A stretch of DNA of 64,000 bases from Corbicula japonica (Eukaryota > Mollusca > Bivalvia > Venerida > Cyrenidae): assembly GCA_038501625.1 (NCBI GenBank), contig JAZAYU010000008.1, positions 6,696,938 through 6,760,937 of the forward strand. Reading direction: 5' to 3'. Of the stretch, positions 22,955 through 34,796 are shown in pieces. Below the pieces are notes generated by a model that was not told where the DNA came from, searched no databases, and saw only the letters and a list, made by a program, of their open reading frames with translations. The translations under genes and the position numbers were made by a program. The stretch's first letter is position 1. Every line of letters begins with the position of its first letter.

Positions 22955-23358
22955 CTATGCATGGCTGGACAAACCCACTAGTCCGACGCCTTGGACAAGC
23001 TGAAAATTGTATCGGACAATCTCAAAATATCTGATTGCTTGTCCGTGGGCTAGCTCAATTTTTTAGTGTAGACTAGTTTAAACGTTAATTTGATATGCGC
23101 CATTCTCTTTTAGCACCATATGCATTTCATATTACAACAGCAATCAGTTTATTACAAAATAACATGTTTTGAGATCTATTTTAACATTATCAATCCCCCA
23201 TGTAATGCTTCCTCTTGAATTTCCTGTTTCTTTCTTTACTGTTAATACTGACTAATCAGAATTTGCTTATTTGCGCAAAAGTGGGACTAGCTGAAATGTT
23301 TACCCAGCTAGTTCTGGACAAGTTACTAAAAAATCTAAATTTGTCCAGCCCTGCTATG
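22955..23358. mobile_element. hAT-like MITE
   Basis: The ends CATGGCTGGACAAA (from 22960) and, on the minus strand, CAGGGCTGGACAAA (from 23353) are inverted repeats. CTATG is duplicated on both sides (22955-22959 and 23354-23358). Ends of the CAGGG type suit hAT elements, although those usually make 8 bp duplications. The internal GGACAAGCTG and GGACAAGTTAC words are also roughly inverted. No coding capacity. Confidence 0.5.
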
Positions 23359-23958
23359 GTGTACCATAATCTCTGGCATGTTCACACAACATCACCTGAA
23401 CATGCCAAATTTTTGGAAGACACAGAATCAAAGGCCACAAAATTTCTCTGCGGACCATGTTGTACATACATGATGGGTCCCTGTGGTCACTTATTTAATC
23501 CTTTATTTAGTGGATAAATCTCATAATCGTGTTCACTTTTTTTAGAAAGAAAACAATGCTGTTTCAGTTTTCACAGTTAATAACTTAACCTACTTCATGG
23601 ACACACCTTTTTACCACAAATGGTCAGCCCATTTAAATCCAGATCAGATGGCATAGATGTAGATTCAGATCAGCTTGCACATCTTTCTGTGGTCTTTAAA
23701 ATGAGATAACACTCTGGTTTTATGCTAATCTTGTGTAGGAATGAAAGATGGCATGAAATTTTTCATCATTACCATCTTCCTTTTATGTGATTTTAATAAA
23801 AAGACCCTACATGTAACAAATAAATTATGGCAACAGTATGAATTGTTCACTGTTAACTGCAACAGCAATTTATGTACATCTTCATAAGCCACAAAGTGTA
23901 CTATATAACTGACTTACTAGTTATCAGAGAAGATTTAAAATAAAACATTTATTTTCAG
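23359..23958. other. Unassigned stretch upstream of the candidate gene
   Basis: The open frame ending at 23517 contains a Cys-rich end (FLCGPCCTYMMGPCG) but begins inside the MITE. I could not connect it to the exons downstream by a consistent splice. Confidence 0.3.
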
Positions 23959-25007
23959 AGATGTGTATCACCAAGCTTATGAAGCCTATAGATACTTATG
24001 CAGGATTGGTAGCCAGCTATGGCACAGAATATGAACATTACCATAGTAAACAGATACAAGGTTTGCATAAATTTTCTTTATTTTCATTTATTAAAGCTGC
24101 ATGAATGTATAATAGACATCACACTGAATCTACCGGTGCATGAATATAAGTTACTATGTTAGTTTTTTGTTACATTTTACTTCATGAATACACCCTTTAT
24201 CACATTAGTGACCAATGTATATCCAGTTCAGCAGGCTCATCTGTGCAGTCTGATCAGGATCTAGACTGTTAAAGTTTAGATTCATGAGGTTATTTCTGAC
24301 CAAGAAGCAACCAGTTTAGATCCAGATCAGACACCAAAAATGTTTGGCTGACGTGGAACTATACTGTTGTCCATGTGATTTAAAGAGTCTCCATAGAGTA
24401 AGTCAGGAGTCAGGATACCTGAAGTAATTATCAGAGCATACAAAATCAATGTATTTGACAAATTTTATTTTTGTGTCTAAATATTTTAACTGTCAACAAA
24501 TAAATTTATAAAAGCAATAAGATATTAAATTATGTTTGAAAAAAAGGTGAAATATGCATATCAGGAATCGCCACATTCAGAAAAAACAGCCTCCCCACAC
24601 AGTCAAGAAGAAGAGAGGGACAGAGCATGGTTAATAAAATGATCAGTTTCAAAAGAGACACCACTAACAATTAACAAAAATGAGAACCCGAGGGGATACC
24701 GCCTTGGAACGGTCAGTGGCAAATCAAATTGCCACTGGGGGTTTAAACCAGGTTCTAGGGTGCACCAACCTAACACTTGCCCCAAGTTAATTAATTTGCT
24801 GTTGAATTTTATATTTCAGGAAAACAGCTTCACATGAAATGCTGTGGGGAGACCAGGTTAACTGTTCTAGACAGTAGAGGGAGCATACAGTTTACATATA
24901 CTTCCACTACTAATTCCTGCAATAGAAGGTGCTGCTTTGGAAGTTTATGTCACTTGACAAGAAGAATTGTCTATACAATTATACTGTGTGATTGTGATAT
25001 CAAATAA
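23959..25007 (+). CDS. Candidate spliced gene, two coding exons, Cys-rich small protein
   Basis: Exon A (23959-24060) follows TTATTTTCAG, has ATG at 23961 and stays open for 33 codons to CAAG|GTTTGC. Exon B (24820-25007) follows TTTATATTTCAG, keeps the same phase (the last G of exon A completes the first codon) and stays open for 61 codons to TAA at 25005-25007. Together they give about 95 residues. Exon B contains HMKCCGETRLTVLDSRGS and NSCNRRCCFGSLCHLTRRI. The pattern of a CC pair, a V-D-x-x-G turn and a second Cys cluster loosely recalls phospholipid scramblases, but length and spacing do not establish this. The intron holds a Penelope-like tail ending 33 bases before the acceptor. It could be a pseudogene or a fragment of a larger gene; open phase across both exons is the main support. 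Confidence 0.4.
24541..24786 (-). repeat. Penelope-like element 3' tail, copy B
   Basis: About 245 bp matches the tail of the element at 37444-41106 almost base for base, from AAAAAGGTGAAATATGCATA to GGTGCACCAACCTAACACTTGCCCC. It is 5'-truncated and sits in the intron of the candidate spliced gene. Confidence 0.8.
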
Positions 25008-26039
25008 TACAAAAACGTTTTAATGTAGACCTCATTGAAGAACATTAAATGAACAACACCATCAGTATAATTTTGTCATGAATATAATTTGCTGTTAAAT
25101 GGAACCATAGAAAATAGGAATAGACTCCTTCAGCATTTGCTTTTCATGGACTAATTTGAATGTTTTATTCTATTAGGATAATAATTTCCTCTACTGTCAC
25201 TCATAGTATTATCTTAAATCCTCAGACCCAAAAGTATGTTTGTTGATTTCAAGCTTGAATATTCAAAGAATATGACAAGCTTCGCTACTTGCTCTGTCAT
25301 TGGTGTCACCATATTCCAACTAAGTATTTTAGGTGTTGTGGAATGATGTTTTACAATCTACCTTGTTAACCAGAGTCTATATTTCTTATACCATCGGTCA
25401 GCCTTGCATTTTGATCACATTTTGGTGCTGTTTCACTAAGAGTTTACAGGCAAACTGGTTTCTTCAACATCTCAAAGGATTATTCCAAACTTCTCAGAAT
25501 CATTCAGCTCACTAAGATGTAGTGTTGTATCTTACAACCTTGATCAGTTTTGGTTAAAAAGTAAAACAACAAATGATGACTTGTTTCTTTGTTTTACTGT
25601 TAAACATACGATATACATCACTTTTGATTCGTCGATTCCGAGAGAGACAGTGCCTTAGTTCATATTAGTGTACAGCTCCTTATTGTCACCACTCATTTTA
25701 TACATAAATCCTTAAGCATTACCGATAACAAAAAAAAAAGAATACTAACACCTTAAAATATTCTTTCAATGATTATGTGGGAATATTTAAAGACGCACAT
25801 CAGAGACCTTTATCAATATCATATTTTATATCATAAGAATGGATGATACATCATAATTGTTATTTTTTACTAACATGATTAAACTACTCATCTCTATAAG
25901 TTTTATATTGACTGTTTTGACGAGTTTAATCATTTCATTATAAAAACATAATCTGTTTATCACTTAACCTCACAAATCGAGCACTTTTTTATTTAACATA
26001 AAATAATTTGTATGCCAAACTACTAAACATTGTTTGACT
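25008..26039. other. Gene-free stretch
   Basis: Nothing recognised. The small open frame at 25333-25515 has no domain. Confidence 0.4.
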
Positions 26040-26430
26040 ATGGTACACCCAGTACGATACATACGGAGGTAGTTTTTAGCCAAAATATCGCCAAATCGTT
26101 TCTTAAAAACGCTAGAAGCTCGATTTGTTTCTTTTATCATTGTCATCGTGTTCTTAATTGACTCCAGGAACAATGAGTACCCAAACCTTTGGCTTTGCAA
26201 TGCTATTAGCTTCTTATATATATGTTTGTGTGCTTTTGCATACAACATTGTTGAGCTTATTGGTGGGTCGGAGTTATTTCACCAAGACAACTTGTACTTG
26301 TTTGTTGATTTGAGAACCTGCTGGGGCAAGTGTGAGGTTGGTGTACCCTAAAACTTAGTTTAATTTGTTTTGCCAATGACCGTTCCAAGGCGGTAACCCT
26401 AATGATTCTCTTTTTAGTTATTTGTTTGGA
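26040..26430 (+). repeat. Penelope-like element 3' tail, copy D1
   Basis: Plus-strand sense copy. It includes AGAAGCTCGATTTGTTTCTT, GAGTACCCAAACCTTTGGCTT, ACCAAGACAACTTGTACTTG and GGCAAGTGTGAGGTTGGTG, in the order seen (reverse-complemented) at 37444-37940. The beginning includes decayed C-terminal coding sequence. It is followed directly by copy D2 in the same orientation. Confidence 0.75.
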
Positions 26431-26469
26431 TCGTCTTCTTTGAATTGACATACTTATAACAAACATGCT

Positions 26470-26830
26470 CTCTCGTCTTGTTTCTTTTATTCCCGTCATC
26501 GTGTTCTTGCTGATTTGACTCCAGGGTCTCTGGTCTCGGTAAGATCATTGAGTACCCACCCCTTTGGCTTTGCAATGCTATAAATTTATTATAAATATAT
26601 GTTTGTGTGCTTTTGCATACAACATTGTTGAGCTTATTGGTGGGTTGGAGTTATTTCACCAAGACAACTTGTACTTATTTGTTGATTTGAGAATCTGCTG
26701 GGGCAAGTGTGAGGTTGGTGTATCCTAGAACCTGGTTTAAATTCCCAGTAGCACATTGTTTTGCCACTGACCGTTTCAAGGCGGTTAGACCTCAGGTTCG
26801 CATTCTGTATGTGATTGTCTGACATAATAT
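26470..26830 (+). repeat. Penelope-like element 3' tail, copy D2
   Basis: Second head-to-tail copy, with TTGTTTCTTTTATTCCCGTC, TCGGTAAGATCATTGAGTACCC, ACCAAGACAACTTGTACTTA and GGCAAGTGTGAGGTTGGTG. Tandem partial copies are a known habit of Penelope-like elements. Confidence 0.75.
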
Positions 26831-28190
26831 TTCATTTTCTACCTCAATTCTGATTGACTACAATCCTTCTTTAAACGATAACACGACACAACATAACAAT
26901 GACAAAATGACAAGTTTCTAATACAGTGTTTATCGTGTTGTGCTTTGTGTCAATTTTATAACTTCACTGGATGTTATGTTAACTTGCTACTATTTTATTT
27001 TCAAAAAAAAATCATTCCGACGCTCTTTTATGGTTTTATTACGTATGATATCCATAATTGGTTATTCGTATGCGTAATGCAATACGTTTCCGGCTTTGAT
27101 TACTTCTGCATGCCTCTTTTATGGTTTCTAAACCCACACACTATATTGTCAATTCTAGCGACCTTATTGATTAAGGAACAAGAACACTATATATTTTAAC
27201 AATGTGCTTGGAATTTTTTAATTTGTCGCTCAAGTCAAGACGCGGAAAATGATCAACCAAGGCAAAAATAAATGCTGCCCTGACAATTAATATGAGAGAA
27301 AGCAAAATACTTATTATAAGTCAGAAACCAAAAAACTTGCAATATTCTAAATGTTTCTTAACAAATGAAGGAATTTGTAAAATATCTCTTTTGGTGACAG
27401 ATTAAAAATTTGCGGAACTGTGGGTATTGACTACAAACCAGTCTCGCTAGTAAGGGGTAGTCTCTTAACTTTACAATCTTCCATCGCAGTATAACGGCCA
27501 GACACGCTTGGGTTTCAGGTATCAGTTGTTCAACATGTGCTTTAATTAACCACTTGATTTAATTTGGTTCACTTTATCCGCTCTGAGTATTCTTTTGAGT
27601 CTCTCAGATTAGTACGCAAAGCAATTGAATTTTAAGGGGTTTTTTACTAATTGTGTTTTTGCAATTGCAAACCGACAATTCACAATAATTTATTATTTGA
27701 ACCATCCTAAATGGCCATTTGTTATTTAATTTTAAAAATTCTCTTCTTGAAACTGAAAGAGCACTTAACGGTGCTGTACCAAACCAAATAGTTACACTTA
27801 ACAGTGCTGTACCAAACCAAATAGTTTACATTGAAAAAATAGCAAAATTGTTTGTATGTGGAGTAAGTATCATTAAAACAGAAAATGATTCCACAAAATA
27901 TCTAGATAAAACGTTATTGAATAAAATTACTTCTAACATGTTCTTACTGTTTCTTGGCAAGCTCTTGTATTAAAGACAATTGCATCGAAAATAATATTTT
28001 GAATGTCCTATTAAAGGGAAGCTCGGGATCGTTTTGTAACGCGACAGGTATAGTTTTCAGATGTCGTTTCTAAGAAAATCAGGACACAACTAGAAGGAGT
28101 TGTACATCAAGACCACAGAGAGAATTTGGCTTCAATGTGTGGTCATTTACGTCGATGTCGACACATGATTCCCAAAATGTAAGTATGTAA
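26831..28190. other. Gene-free stretch
   Basis: AT-rich, with small unassigned frames at 26945-27199 and 27719-27973. The latter contains a short internal duplication (GGTGCTGTACCAAACCAAATAGTT and AGTGCTGTACCAAACCAAATAGTT). No gene supported. Confidence 0.4.
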
Positions 28191-28192
28191 TT

Positions 28193-28955
28193 TACACTGA
28201 AACCTCTTTAAACAGGTAACCCTCTAATCTGGGAACCCCTTTATACCGGACAAATTGTCCGGTCCCAAACCTTTAATATATAAATCACCCCTTTAATCCG
28301 TAAACCCCTTAGTTCAGGAATCTGGAGAAGAATTACGGCACAAAATGGATTTTTCCATTATAAAAAAGCCCCTTTAAACCGTACACGTATTAAGTCTTAA
28401 CGTGGTACGGAAATGTATGATCCGTAAGAAGAAATAAATTTCTTGTGAATTTTAAATGAATAATTGGAATTAACATTTAAAATACATGTACACAGGCAAT
28501 AAAGTCAGCCAATCGAACATTTATTTTTATCACCTTTATGAAATTGTGGTTGAATAGAGCCTCTGTATGTCCTGATTGATCTAAGTTACTATGACACTTG
28601 AATATCTAAAGCAGATACACGACTATAATCTTTTGGGGCTTCCCATTTAACAATAAATATCTGTAAATCATTTGTGTAAAAAATAACATTAGATTTTTTA
28701 AAACTCTGAACATATCTTATAGCGAAATGGTGCAGATTATGCTCATGTAATAAAATAATGTTTTTTTAAAGCTGTAAAACCACTCTGTTTTTTTTAGTTG
28801 CTCAGTGCAGTACTCAACAAAACTTCATCCATGTGTGCCTGTTTAAAAAAAGTTGGAATCTTGTCTTATTCTCAAAACCCGTTTAGTCTGGAAACCTCTT
28901 TTAACCGAAAATTCTTTCCGTCCAGACAATGTCCGGTTTAAGGGGTTTCAGCGTA
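28193..28955. mobile_element. Pogo/Tigger-like non-autonomous transposon
   Basis: TA at 28193-28194 and 28954-28955 brackets a 759 bp element. Its ends are inverted repeats: CACTGAAACCTCTTTAAAC on the left and CGCTGAAACCCCTTAAAC on the right minus strand. Subterminal repeats such as CCGGACAAATTGTCCGG are typical of Tigger/pogo relatives. No transposase frame is present. Confidence 0.75.
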
Positions 28956-29453
28956 CCATTTAACGTCATGGCATTGAAAAGTTATGGCATTTGGTCATGC
29001 TTTAAAAACAAGACTTGTTTTGTTTATGCTTGTCCTCATAAGGTCTATGATGTATGTCGCCTGAAGCAATTGATTGTAATGGTTCACCCCCGCAAAGTCT
29101 GAGTAGGTATAAAGCAGATATATAGAGCAAATTAATTTAAAAAGTAATGTATTAAATTAACATTATTGCCAAATTCTGCAAAATTTCAATTTTCATCATT
29201 TTGGAATAAACTTTGGCGATTGTTTTTACGTGAAAAATATTTGGATATATGTGGATAATAAATGAAAGTGGTTAATAGATGGAATAATCAATAGAAACAA
29301 GGTATACTATATTTTTTTACCACAGACAATAGGCGATATTTGAACTGACTGAATTTCGCTCACGCGAAAATACGCTTGTGGCAATCATCACCACACTGTA
29401 CAGTAAATATGAACTCTTAATAAACTTAATGTATTTGGCTGTGTGAAATAAAA
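28956..29453. other. Upstream flank / possible 5' UTR of the LINE
   Basis: AT-rich. It leads into ORF1 and may include LINE 5' UTR, but no boundary could be set. Confidence 0.35.
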
Positions 29454-31271
29454 ATGTATGACGACGATATTTATGGCGACAACTGTGAATTTGCAGATAA
29501 AAACACATTCAACAGTCCTACAGAATTCTGCGAACTTCTAAACTCGGCGACAGACAAAACATATCACAACCTGCAACCGGCTAAATTCTCTGATGGTGCC
29601 TCGGCGAAGTCGCCATATGTAGTCAGTTCTCAATCCCAAAGCCACTATAAAATAACACCAGAGCAAACGTACGTAAAACAATACTATGCTGATCAGACCA
29701 ACCCATATCTCGCTCATAAAGTGCAGATGACGCCTGATACAGTTTATCAGCAGAACTTAACACAAATACCCGGAACTCAGTTCAGTTGTGTTTTAGATCG
29801 GGAACTCTGCAACTTACCTAGAGAACTATATATAGAAAAGTTGAAACATATGACCCACGACTCTGAACCTGATATAAATACTTACAGAGACCTTCTTTTT
29901 CGTAGAGCTAAGCAAATCCATGACTGTCCGAAAGGAAGACTCATCTACAGAAGAGGCTCCAGGAAAAACCCCGCTACACAAAAGCTTGCTGAAGACTGCT
30001 ACTTACTAGAAACACTCATTAGAGGGGAGCGATCCCAAGAAATTGAAACAATATTCAGTAAAGGTAAATCATTACCATTTAACAGCAATGACGTATATGA
30101 TACGGAAAATAACGACAACCCAAGTGACAAACAAACTCCGAAACCCACATCAAAGACATTAGAATTAGAGCTGAGCAAACTCCTTTCGAGCGTCATTGAA
30201 CTCCATGAAAAATATTCAGAGGTGTATACAGAGAGAATAAAAGATCAGAAGAGAATAGAAAGTCTTGAAAACAGTTTAAGGTTCATTAATCATGAAAATG
30301 AGAAACTGAAAAACGAAATGTCGAATCTAAGACACCATGTATATGACATCATACGTAATAACGAACTTAGAGTGAAAAACGACATTGCAAATGCGATATA
30401 TGACATTAAAATGAATACACCAAAATGTACAAGTGCAAATGGAGAGTTTACAAAAAACTCGTCGCAGTTAAATGAAAACACGTGTCCCGAGGACACGCGA
30501 AGATCTGAAAAGAAAGATCAACATAATAGTGACGTAACGACCCTCCAAAACAACATCGTGAAAACATCTGCTAAAGACTGTGAAACATTACCCGATAAAG
30601 AGATGCCAACATATGCAGATATTGTGAAAAGCGGGGTACCAAAAGCTACAAATAAATTAGAAGTAAACCCAGAGACAGATCAACACAAAAACACACGATC
30701 TCTCTCTGGATCGGAAACGCGCCCATTAATGAGGCAGGATCCCATATCAAAGAAATGGTATAGAAACAATTCCAAGGAAAATGACGGACAATCTACAAGC
30801 AACACCACCAACCACCCTATCGTAAAGGAGACAAGACAGCTAGAAAACCCCAAAACAGAGACACCAAAACAACATATTAAAACAATTATCACCAATCGAG
30901 AAAACACACAAGAGCAGCACAGACAATACGACGAGAAAATATTCAAGGGAAAATACAGAGGTAGGGTTAAAAGTTATTACATCGGAAATATTGATCCCGA
31001 CTCCACCAAAGAAGGATTCGAAGACTACCTCACCGACCGCGGAGTAAATCCAATTCAGCTCAGTCTTTTTTGGAGTAAAACGGGAGACCTGGCTGCAAAA
31101 CTTACAATTCCCCATTACGAAGACTATATGCTGGAAGATCCATACTTCTGGCCACGCTTTATGCGGTGCAGAAAATGGATACCGAAACACTCATGGAACC
31201 CACCCAGATATCAGAAAAATAGTTATAGTGACATAGGTGTTGGTGAAAACTTAGATATTGACATAGAATAA
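29454..31271 (+). CDS. LINE ORF1 protein (605 aa), intact
   Basis: An uninterrupted 605-codon frame lies directly upstream of an endonuclease/RT frame, in the ORF1 position of a two-ORF LINE. The protein has an N-terminal region with RELCNLPRELYIEKL and a basic RLIYRRGSRKNP stretch, then a strongly predicted coiled coil at about residues 240-310 (heptad-like, rich in E, K, L). A long polar low-complexity linker follows. The C-terminal part at about residues 505-585 (YYIGNIDPDSTKEGFEDYL...) has an RRM-like sequence character. Such proteins bind the LINE RNA and form RNP particles. No CCHC knuckle is seen. The stop is 8 bases before the next start. I do not recognise the clade. Confidence 0.7.
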   Translation: MYDDDIYGDNCEFADKNTFNSPTEFCELLNSATDKTYHNLQPAKFSDGASAKSPYVVSSQSQSHYKITPEQTYVKQYYADQTNPYLAHKVQMTPDTVYQQNLTQIPGTQFSCVLDRELCNLPRELYIEKLKHMTHDSEPDINTYRDLLFRRAKQIHDCPKGRLIYRRGSRKNPATQKLAEDCYLLETLIRGERSQEIETIFSKGKSLPFNSNDVYDTENNDNPSDKQTPKPTSKTLELELSKLLSSVIELHEKYSEVYTERIKDQKRIESLENSLRFINHENEKLKNEMSNLRHHVYDIIRNNELRVKNDIANAIYDIKMNTPKCTSANGEFTKNSSQLNENTCPEDTRRSEKKDQHNSDVTTLQNNIVKTSAKDCETLPDKEMPTYADIVKSGVPKATNKLEVNPETDQHKNTRSLSGSETRPLMRQDPISKKWYRNNSKENDGQSTSNTTNHPIVKETRQLENPKTETPKQHIKTIITNRENTQEQHRQYDEKIFKGKYRGRVKSYYIGNIDPDSTKEGFEDYLTDRGVNPIQLSLFWSKTGDLAAKLTIPHYEDYMLEDPYFWPRFMRCRKWIPKHSWNPPRYQKNSYSDIGVGENLDIDIE

Positions 31272-31279
31272 TACATCAC

Positions 31280-33015
31280 ATGTGTAACACAACAAAACCT
31301 AATATTAGGTACCTATCAAAAAATGAACTCAAACTATTAACTTGGGATGTAAGAGGTGTTATGTCATCCGCGGCATCATTAGGTTATGTATTAAACGAAA
31401 AAGACGTTGATTTTGCCTTTATTACAGAACACAAGCTGTTTCAACATTCACAAGGGTTTTTATCTACAGTTAATGAAAATTATAATGACTTTACTTTGTG
31501 TGATCAAAATGTTGACATTTTTGGTTCATTGAAATGTGGTAAAGGTGGTGTCTCTATACTTTATAAAAAGGATCTTTCATTTTCTGTAAAGAAACTGGAA
31601 GAAATCTCGGATGAGAGAATCTCAGGTAAAGAAATATTTTGCAAAGAAAATGTAATTATTTACGCATTTTGTGTATATTTACCATCAGCTAATTATCCAT
31701 TAGATCTTTATGTTGAATACTTGGTTAGGCTTCAAGCAATCATTGATACTTACGCAGATTCTGGAATTGTCATCCTTCTTGGAGACATGAATGCAGAAAT
31801 CTTACAAAATCAGATTAAGTCAGCGATCAAAAGAGACTCTACCTTTACAAAGTTCCTAATTGATAACAACATGTTTTCACTTGCCCTTTCGCATTCCCGC
31901 CAAGGTCCGGCTTACACATTTAAAACTATGGAAAAAATGCTAGATCATATAATTATGCACGCCTATGACATAGAACTTGTATCGCTCTTTGAGATCTTGT
32001 CTGATGACATTTTTGAAGTATCCGATCATCTTCCAGTTTTAACCGTGATAAAAATTCCAATCACAATGATCAATATTTTTAGTAATCGGAAAAATTATGC
32101 TTGGAATAAATTAAACGAAACACATATCGAAAACTATCAAAACAGCCTAGCGTCGCGGTTAAAATATATCGATAATAGTGACGTTGATACAATGTATGAC
32201 GAAATAGTCGAAATCATAACTAAAGCCAGCAATGAATCATTACCAATGTCAAAATACAACAAAAATGCTAACACTTATTGGACGAATAACGTCAAAGACG
32301 CACACACTAAGCAACGAGCCGCGAGAAGGGCGTTGATAGATAAAGGGCGTCCGCGTGGACCGCAACATGATACATTTATTCAATACAAACGCGCAAAAAG
32401 ATATTTCATTAAAACACAATCAAATGCCATATCGGATATCGAAACCAATTTTCTGAAACAGCTCAACGAAGCTGCGGAGTGTGATAATAAACTATTTTGG
32501 AATATGATAAAAACGAAAAAAGGCCAAAAAACTCTAACATGTACTCAAATAGAAAGCAGTAAAGGAATCACGAGAGACCCTATAAAAATAACACAAACAT
32601 TCGAAGATTTTTATCAAAAGTTATACACGCCGCTTAAAGACAGCAATTTTGACGAGCAATTTAAAATAGACGTAGAAAATGCAACTAAAGAAATTAGAAA
32701 TATCAACCCTTTACTAAAAATTCCCCGGATTTCTCCCCCTGTTAACAACGTATGATCTGCAAAAACACGTTCAGACAATAAAAATGAGAAAAGCTGCATC
32801 TTTCGACTATATTTATAATGAACACATTAAATATGGCGGTTATGAACTATAAGTCGCCCTGACAAATCTCTTTAATATGATTATTGCCAAAGGCAAACTG
32901 CCGCAGAAATGTAAAATGGGTTTAATAATTCCAGTCTACAAAAATAATGGAAAATCGAGATCCGATCCGAAAAACTACAGACCAATAACATTATTACCTG
33001 TAATTTACAAACAGA
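31280..33015 (+). pseudogene. LINE ORF2: APE-type endonuclease intact, RT truncated
   Basis: The 491-codon frame 31280-32755 encodes an apurinic-type endonuclease. Visible motifs are TWDVRG near residue 22, ITEHKL, LGDMNAE and SDHLPV. The first motif normally carries Asn (NVRG/NVNG) but here has Asp (codon 31346-31348). The frame ends at 32755 just as the RT begins. One frame over, RT N-terminal sequence continues (KMRKAASFDYIYNEHIKYGG) and, after a stop, KNYRPITLLPVIYK near 32970-33010. Similarity then stops abruptly, so the RT catalytic core, YxDD region and 3' UTR are absent. Loss of the 3' side is unusual for LINEs, which normally lose the 5' side. Confidence 0.75.
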
Positions 33016-33062
33016 AATGTGGAAATAAAGAGAATATGCTAATAAAAACAAAAGCTAAGTGA

Positions 33063-34395
33063 AATTATCTATACAAAGTATTAACTTTCCATAAAACATA
33101 TGTTTACATTACAAATTATCATTCTGCTAGATCCGCATTAGTCATCGTTACGTTTACAAACATATTTATCGTAAGAGCATCTCAACATTAGAAATTTACT
33201 GTCAGTAGGTATGTTCATATTAAATGAATCAAATATAGTAAACAAAGTCCAAATAATTCTGTATAGTTATTTTCATTGACATCATTTTGGCCTGGATAAT
33301 GTAATAAATTAACATTAAAATAATGCTTCGTCTGTTGCATTAATAATTTCCTTGCAGTTCTGGAAAAAAATGCATTATTATTAAAATTTAACATGACTGA
33401 ATATAAAAATTATTCACTAAAAACACATGACAATCTAAATTGTAATTACCAAATGCAATTTCCGTTTGTCAAATGCATTTTTGCACTCATTGGTCTTTCT
33501 AACAACTGGGATGAGCGTTGCCTAATTGTTATTAGGCACTGTGAATACCATTTGTAAATTATATTATTTTAGATAATCAATCAAAATGGTTTAAGGTTCA
33601 AAGATTTGAACATTTAATTTCATAATCAATACAATGATTATTCAGTGTATAAAAATGTGGACTAAAATTGCGAAAATCCCATAAATTCCCAGGGAAATCA
33701 CCATTATATCAGATTAATGCCAAGCTTTGCCAATAATATTACTTTTGCCAGCAGACCTACGATAAAAGTCTCCGCTGAATTCCAACGCATTTGCTTATTT
33801 GTCATGTTGTCTGCTTCATGCCAACAGATTAAAGAGACGGTTAACGTGAATTAAACCATTGGGAATAAGCTAAATCACCGTTTGCCTGCCATTTATTTAC
33901 GGTGATCTGTATTTGAATTATTGAGTGTTTAAAATAAAATATAACTATATTGGCATTAACAATATTAGTTTATACAATCTTTTAATCATGGTTGATGTTT
34001 TATGTTAGAAAATAAAGTCTGGAAAAAGATGAAAGTTTGAGTTTTTGTCCTGGCACTCAAAGGTCAATGATTCTATGCTTTAGTGCAGCTTTACCTCGGA
34101 TATTATACTCACCTTAAACGCATGGAAGAAAAAAGAGATTAAAACATATAGTCTCTTTCCACAGCAAACACATACCGATGTATAAGCGAAAGTATGGGCA
34201 TCTCAAATTTTAAACAATAAAAGAAACATATGGACAACTGCCTCATAACTTTATTACCTTTCTCATTAAAAGCGACAGACGGTCGTCCTAAAAAAACGCT
34301 TACAATAGCGTTCTTCAGACAGGCTATTTTTAGCACAACAGGTAATCCTTATCAGTGACATCAATCTAAGTTGCCCGTATGTCAGACATTGGCCA
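33063..34395. other. Gene-free AT-rich stretch
   Basis: I see nothing recognisable; the frame at 34139-34336 is unassigned. Confidence 0.4.
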
Positions 34396-34404
34396 GTGTT
34401 TACA

Positions 34405-34796
34405 TTCTTTGTCTGTCTATTGAAAGTGGCTGCAGATGCTGGGCAGTGGCAAAATTATTCTTTGAAACACAAGGAAAATGAATTTAATATTAAGCAGAAA
34501 ACTGAAGGGAATTGTTGTTGGGGTGAATGTAGAAGTTACTCCCGTTATTGTAAAAAAAGTCAAGATGAAATGAAAGGAGTTTTTTCATCCCATTTCCCAA
34601 GCCAATAACCAAGCCTGAAAAAATGTCAAAGGTGGATCAAGTTATGTGCAACCAACACATTGAAGGAACCCTCGGATGTGAAAAGAAGCACATACATTTG
34701 CAGTCTACACTTTGTGGGAGAGCAGGGTCCGACTAATGGGCACCCTGTTCCATTTTCGGCTAGAGATACTGCAGAACAGATTTGCCTTATTTCTTA
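34405..34796 (+). pseudogene. THAP-domain pseudogene
   Basis: Three frames in succession spell a THAP (C2CH zinc) domain. The first, ending at 34608, gives NCCWGECRSYSRYCKK with the first Cys pair. After a slip in the T run near 34580, a second frame gives FFIPFPKP and TKPEK. After a slip in the A run near 34620, a third gives CQRWIKLC, then TYICSLHFVGEQGPTNGHP, holding the C-x2-H pair and the conserved proline region. THAP domains bind DNA in host factors and in P-element transposases. Two homopolymer frameshifts mark it as dead unless sequencing errors are responsible. No transposase body is visible downstream. Confidence 0.7.
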
